Assembly (NCBI RefSeq): GCF_946477055.1
Contig: NZ_CAMKXG010000129.1
Coordinates: forward strand, 1 to 9,936
Source of the DNA: Lonsdalea britannica
Lineage (GTDB): Bacteria; Pseudomonadota; Gammaproteobacteria; Enterobacterales; Enterobacteriaceae
Direction: 5' to 3'
Length of the DNA stretch: 9,936 nucleotides
Under the pieces are notes generated by a model, which was not told where the DNA came from, did not search any database, and saw only the letters and a program-made list of their open reading frames with translations. A program made the translations under genes and the position numbers. The stretch's first letter is position 1; every line of letters starts with the position of its first letter. Below, piece by piece: positions 7,882 to 9,936 of the stretch.

Positions 7882-9240
7882 TCAGGCTGCTTTGCGTCGC
7901 AGGAACACGAAGTAACCGACGAGCAACAGCGCAATCCACATAAATCCGGCATACAGAGAAATACGGGTATCCGGGAAGTAGCCGATCAGACCGATGATAA
8001 ACGCCAGGAAAACAATCCCTACCGCAGAAGTCACCGCTCCGCCCGGCACCGGAAACGCCAGCGCTTTCGTCTGTTCACGGCTCAGCTTGCGGCGGAAAGC
8101 GATTTGGGAGCACAGGATCATAATCCATACCCATACCGTCGCGAAGGTCGCCAGAGAAGCGATCACCAGGAACACTTTCTCCGGCATGATGTAGTTCAGA
8201 TAGACCGCCGCCAACAGCGCCACCATCATCACCACCACCGTCACCCACGGAATACCGCCACGCGACAGGCGCATGAACACTTTCGGCGCATGGCCCTGTT
8301 CAGCCATACCGTGCAGCATCCGCCCTACCCCGAACACATCGCTGTTAATTGCCGACAGCGACGCCGTGATCACCACGAAGTTCAAAATACCGGCGGCAGC
8401 ATTAATGCCCATGTGCTGGAAGGTCATCACGAACGGACTGCCGCTGGTGCCGACCTGATTCCACGGATAGATGGACATGATGACGAACAGCGTCCCTACG
8501 TAGAACACCAGAATACGCCAGGGAACGGAGTTGATGGCTCGCGGGATGGATTTACGCGGATCCTGAGCTTCACCGGCGGTGATACCGATAATTTCCACGC
8601 CGCCGTAGGCAAACATCACCATCTGCAGCGACAGTATCATCCCCATTATCCCGTTACTGAAGAAGCCTCCGTTGGTCCACAGGTTATGGATACCGGTCGG
8701 CTGGCCGCCATTGCCGATCCCCCAGATAATGATGCCGATACCCGCCGCAATCATCAGAATGATGGTCGCGACTTTGAAGAAGGACAGCCAAAATTCCAGC
8801 TCGCCAAAAACCTTCACATTCATCAGGTTTATCGCCCCGATGATCAGCACGACGCTCAACACCCAGACCCAGTGCGGAACCGCAGGGAACCAGACGCCCA
8901 TATAGATACCGAAGGCCGTGACGTCGGCAATCGCCACAATCAGCATTTCAAAGCAGTAGGTCCATCCGGTGATATAGCCCGCCATAGGACCGAGGTAATC
9001 GCGCGCATAGCGGGAAAAGGAGCTGGCCTGAGGATCGTTGACCGACATCTCTCCCAGTGCGCGCATGATGATATAAGCCGCGACTCCGCCGATAAGGTAA
9101 GCCAGCAGAACGCTGGGACCCGCCATCTGAATGGCGCTGGCGGAACCATAAAACAGACCGGTTCCTATCGCCGAACCTAAGGCGATAAAACGGATGTGCC
9201 GCGCACTTAAGCCACGCTTGAGCTTGGACTCTTGTTCCAT
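7882..9240 (-). CDS. proY: Amino acid permease ProY (APC superfamily)
   Basis: ProY (452 residues; E. coli 457) is an inner-membrane amino acid:proton symporter of the APC superfamily, AAT family, described as a cryptic proline transporter in enterics. The N-terminus [20 protein letters not shown] leads into TM1 with GSAIGTGLF at 22-30, then [13 protein letters not shown] (40-52) in TM2 and the family motif ALGEMSV at 61-67. About twelve hydrophobic segments follow, with the conserved block [16 protein letters not shown] and the [21 protein letters not shown] block. It resembles E. coli ProY nearly throughout. ATG at 9240 has only a weak AGGG 11 nt upstream. It lies 73 bp downstream of brnQ, with the brnQ terminator in between. 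Substrate is inferred from similarity. Confidence 0.95.
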   Translation of the reverse strand: MEQESKLKRGLSARHIRFIALGSAIGTGLFYGSASAIQMAGPSVLLAYLIGGVAAYIIMRALGEMSVNDPQASSFSRYARDYLGPMAGYITGWTYCFEMLIVAIADVTAFGIYMGVWFPAVPHWVWVLSVVLIIGAINLMNVKVFGELEFWLSFFKVATIILMIAAGIGIIIWGIGNGGQPTGIHNLWTNGGFFSNGIMGMILSLQMVMFAYGGVEIIGITAGEAQDPRKSIPRAINSVPWRILVFYVGTLFVIMSIYPWNQVGTSGSPFVMTFQHMGINAAAGILNFVVITASLSAINSDVFGVGRMLHGMAEQGHAPKVFMRLSRGGIPWVTVVVMMVALLAAVYLNYIMPEKVFLVIASLATFATVWVWIMILCSQIAFRRKLSREQTKALAFPVPGGAVTSAVGIVFLAFIIGLIGYFPDTRISLYAGFMWIALLLVGYFVFLRRKAA

Positions 9241-9267
9241 ATTTAAAGCAACCCTGTTTTACAAACG

Positions 9268-9293
9268 AAAAAACCACAGGCCGAAGCCTGTGG
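9268..9293 (-). terminator. brnQ rho-independent terminator
   Basis: Read on minus, CCACAGGC, a TTCG tetraloop and GCCTGTGG form a perfect 8-bp stem (9293-9274), followed by U6 (9273-9268). It starts 20 nt after the brnQ stop and ends 27 nt before the proY ATG, so any co-transcription of proY needs read-through. Confidence 0.92.
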
Positions 9294-9313
9294 TGCAAAT
9301 CCCTCTTGCCGTA

Positions 9314-9936
9314 CTAAGTACGTGCGGTCGCTGTCTGACGAGCGATAAGCAGATCGTAGGCGGCAGCCACCAGCAACACGGCCAGCGACGGCAACAGCCA
9401 GGCCAGCCCTTGTTGACCCAGCGGCAGGTAGTTCGCCCACTCAGGCAACCAGGAAGCAAAGGCCGACGATTTTACGCCATCAATCACGCCGAAGACCAGA
9501 CTGATCAGCATCGTGGGGGCCACAATGTAGCGGCTATTATTCCACCAACGCAGCGTAAAGCTCAGCAACACCAGCACGATACACGGCGGATAAATGGCGG
9601 TCAGGATCGGAATCGACAGCTGGATCAGATGGCTCAGGCCCAGGTTGGACACCACCATGGAAAACAGCCCCAGCACGAAGACCAGCGTGCGATATGAAAG
9701 CGGCAGATATTCGGCGAAGAACTCCGCGCAGGCGCAGGTCAGCCCTACCGCCGTCACCAGACAGGCCACAAAAATCAGTATCGCCAGGAACGCGCTACCC
9801 ATGTTGCCGAACGTGTATTGTACGTACGCGTGCAGAATCTCAGCGCCGTTCTGAGCGCCCGGGATCAGCTGACCGCTGTTGGCGCCGAGGTGGAACAGGC
9901 TCAGATAGACCAGCGCAAGGCCAAGCCCGGCAATCA
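9314..9936 (-). CDS. brnQ: Branched-chain amino acid carrier BrnQ (5' end beyond the window)
   Basis: About 206 C-terminal codons of BrnQ are present; the E. coli protein has 439 residues, so the N-terminal half lies beyond the right edge. BrnQ is the LIV-II carrier (LIVCS family), importing leucine, isoleucine and valine with a cation. The reading frame is open to the window edge: upstream of the Met at 9802 it continues with residues resembling E. coli BrnQ, such as [14 protein letters not shown]. Diagnostic blocks include [61 protein letters not shown] and [11 protein letters not shown]. Several hydrophobic spans are visible. The stop is TAG. The 162-codon stretch starting at 9802 is not a gene of its own. 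Confidence 0.96.
   Translation of the reverse strand, partial: IAGLGLALVYLSLFHLGANSGQLIPGAQNGAEILHAYVQYTFGNMGSAFLAILIFVACLVTAVGLTCACAEFFAEYLPLSYRTLVFVLGLFSMVVSNLGLSHLIQLSIPILTAIYPPCIVLVLLSFTLRWWNNSRYIVAPTMLISLVFGVIDGVKSSAFASWLPEWANYLPLGQQGLAWLLPSLAVLLVAAAYDLLIARQTATART

Noticed and set aside
7831..9180. A 449-codon open frame on + lying opposite proY.
   Set aside because: It is the shadow of proY: rich in His, Arg, Gln, Asp and Asn from reversed hydrophobic codons, no ribosome site, no family resemblance, and it overlaps the terminator region.

Overview
This window is a chromosomal housekeeping segment from a gammaproteobacterium of the order Enterobacterales. The predicted SecD, SecF, YajC, Tgt, QueA, AcpH, ProY and BrnQ proteins resemble their Escherichia coli counterparts almost end to end (comparison from memory, no search run), and the gene order is largely that of the E. 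coli brnQ-to-yajI region. A eukaryote-like 2-Cys peroxiredoxin stands where E. coli has malZ, and yajD and tsx are missing between secF and yajI. This fits a non-E. coli lineage such as Pectobacteriaceae (Dickeya, Pectobacterium, Brenneria) or Yersiniaceae; the genus cannot be fixed by eye.

Layout from left to right: (1) yajI, a small lipoprotein gene on +, with a hairpin terminator. (2) A bidirectional terminator separating it from the convergent secF. (3) The minus-strand operon queA-tgt-yajC-secD-secF (6298 down to 719), joining the last steps of queuosine tRNA modification with the SecDF-YajC translocation accessory complex. (4) A 116-bp divergent intergenic region with a candidate queA promoter and the + strand gene acpH, which has no usable Shine-Dalgarno site. 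(5) A 154-bp intergenic region with a long dyad resembling an OxyR operator, followed by a 200-residue 2-Cys peroxiredoxin gene on +. (6) A strong bidirectional terminator between the peroxiredoxin gene and the convergent proY. (7) proY and the 3' part of brnQ, both on minus, separated by a strong brnQ terminator. The brnQ 5' end lies beyond the right edge.

Functionally, QueA and Tgt act in tRNA queuosine synthesis; SecD, SecF and YajC support protein export with SecYEG; AcpH removes the prosthetic group from acyl carrier protein; the peroxiredoxin detoxifies peroxides; ProY and BrnQ import amino acids. No mobile element, phage gene, CRISPR array, tRNA or rRNA was seen, and no gene-free stretch exceeds about 155 bases. 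I found no novel multi-gene system. The most interesting signals are regulatory: the OxyR-like dyad, a possibly leaderless acpH, and a strong terminator just upstream of proY with little room for a promoter.
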